Source of the DNA: Mollicutes bacterium
Lineage (GTDB): Bacteria; Bacillota_I; Bacilli_A; Izemoplasmatales; Izemoplasmataceae
Direction: 5' to 3'
Assembly (NCBI GenBank): GCA_003559585.1
Contig: PWKX01000208.1
Location: forward strand, 1 to 13,627
DNA: 13,627 nucleotides
The notes below the pieces were generated by a model. It was not told the DNA's origin, did not search any database, and saw nothing but the letters and a program-made list of their open reading frames with translations. The position numbers and the translations under genes are program-made. This document shows positions 12,968 through 13,627 of the stretch, in pieces (the first letter of the stretch is position 1; every line of letters begins with the position of its first letter).

Positions 12968-13627
12968 CCATTCTAGCTTTTGGATGCTTTTGTTTGCGTA
13001 CGTAAAAATAAAGAACAAAGATGATAACCATGATGGTCCCTTTAAACACACTTGATAGTGAAATGGTCCACCAAATGGCGGCCATTGACCCAGCGCCAAG
13101 GGCGAAGGGGATTCTTAAGGCGTTGCCAACCATCCCAATCGTTGAGGGAATGACTGTTTTACCTAGGCCATTAAATGCACCAGCTGTGGTTAGTTCAATG
13201 ATCATGAATATTTGTGAGATTGATATGATGCGTAAGTATTCTGCGCCGTAAGGTGTTGTTCCTGGGTCGTTGATGAAAAGGGCAAATAATGGTTCAGCGA
13301 AGAAAAACAATAAGGCGTTGATGGCTAACCCATATGGGACCAACAAGCGCATGCTCATTTTATACCCTAAGCCAATTCTTTCAATTTGATTTGCGCCAAG
13401 GTTTTGTCCAACAAAGGCGCTAAGCGCAACTTGAAAGCCTGAGGCAACCATCCATGATAAAGCTTCGATTTGTGAGCCAATCCGTGAGACACTCATCGCC
13501 ACCTCACCAAAACTAGCCACCACCACCCCGACCACAATTGAGATTGAGGTCATTGCCATGCTTTGAATACCGACAGGTAAGCCTAGTTTTATGATTTTTA
13601 ACATCGTATACCGATTGACGTATTTAA
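12954..13627 (-). CDS. MATE-family efflux transporter, C-terminal half (partial)
   Basis: About 224 residues of a multidrug and toxin extrusion transporter, which exports compounds using an Na+ or H+ gradient. The frame is still open at the right edge (KYVNRYTMLKIIKLGLP), so the N-terminal half lies outside. The first ATG, at 13604, is internal and not a true start. LKIIKLGLPVGIQSM matches the start of the second MATE bundle. About five to six hydrophobic helices follow, including SIVVGVVVASFG, LLVPYGLAINALLFFFAEPLFALF and TIMVIIFVLYFYV. The loop GAFNGLGKTVIPSTIG is typical of MATE repeats. The tail is basic (RKQKHPKARMVENY). It ends 33 bases before prfA with no terminator visible, so some readthrough into prfA is possible. 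The substrate is unknown. Confidence 0.88.
   Translation of the reverse strand, partial: KYVNRYTMLKIIKLGLPVGIQSMAMTSISIVVGVVVASFGEVAMSVSRIGSQIEALSWMVASGFQVALSAFVGQNLGANQIERIGLGYKMSMRLLVPYGLAINALLFFFAEPLFALFINDPGTTPYGAEYLRIISISQIFMIIELTTAGAFNGLGKTVIPSTIGMVGNALRIPFALGAGSMAAIWWTISLSSVFKGTIMVIIFVLYFYVRKQKHPKARMVENY

Noticed and set aside
12954..13604. A complete small MATE-like protein starting at ATG 13604
   Set aside because: The frame remains open upstream to the window edge, and the first residues match the middle, not the start, of MATE proteins.
1..13627. CRISPR arrays, tRNA or rRNA genes, phage or defence genes
   Set aside because: No regularly spaced repeats, no cloverleaf or rRNA-like stretches, and every long frame belongs to a housekeeping or metabolic gene.

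Overview
The window is a gene-dense, AT-rich bacterial chromosome segment of housekeeping genes, almost all on the minus strand. The organism looks like a wall-less or deep-branching relative of the Bacilli (Acholeplasmatales, Izemoplasmatales or a similar Tenericutes/Erysipelotrichia-type lineage). The reasons are compact Firmicutes-style operons (ftsY-ylxM-ffh, prfA-prmC, ytpP-like/sftA-like), strong AGGAG/GGTGAT ribosome binding sites, promoters with TGnTATAAT extended -10 elements, and use of TGA as a stop, which excludes the Mycoplasma/Spiroplasma code. This placement is inferred from gene content, not from any search.

Layout, left to right. At 1-350 is the N-terminal part of an unrecognised two-helix membrane protein (minus strand, runs off the left edge). 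At 355-3549 is an operon read right to left: a membrane-anchored protein of unknown function, a thioredoxin-like protein with a CMDC site, then a soluble SftA-type FtsK/SpoIIIE DNA translocase. The genes overlap by 17 and 31 bases, so translation is probably coupled. At 3550-3785 (236 bases) there is no gene; it holds the operon promoter and a large inverted repeat. At 3786-4961 is an iron-dependent alcohol dehydrogenase, divergent from a Cof-type HAD phosphatase at 5069-5899, the only plus-strand gene. The HAD gene and ffh converge and overlap by 4 bases, and a 14-bp hairpin spanning both gene ends looks like a shared bidirectional terminator. At 5896-8599 is the protein-targeting operon ftsY, ylxM, ffh. 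At 8600-8836 (237 bases) there is no protein gene; it holds a likely small RNA with its own promoter and terminator, then tandem terminators and the ftsY promoter. At 8837-10888 is topA, at 10987-12920 the prfA-prmC pair (release factor 1 and the methylase that modifies it), and at 12954-13627 the C-terminal half of a MATE transporter that runs off the right edge.

Two items stand out. First, ffh, normally essential, carries an in-frame TAG at codon 30. The reading frame either side is intact and typical of the family, and TAG ends none of the twelve genes whose stops are visible, although the gene for RF1, which reads UAG, is present 4.6 kb away. Second, the topA-ftsY gap encodes a candidate small RNA of about 100 nt with a near-consensus TTGACA-17-TAATAT promoter, three hairpins and two C-rich UCCC-type single-stranded linkers, an architecture like Gram-positive trans-acting sRNAs.
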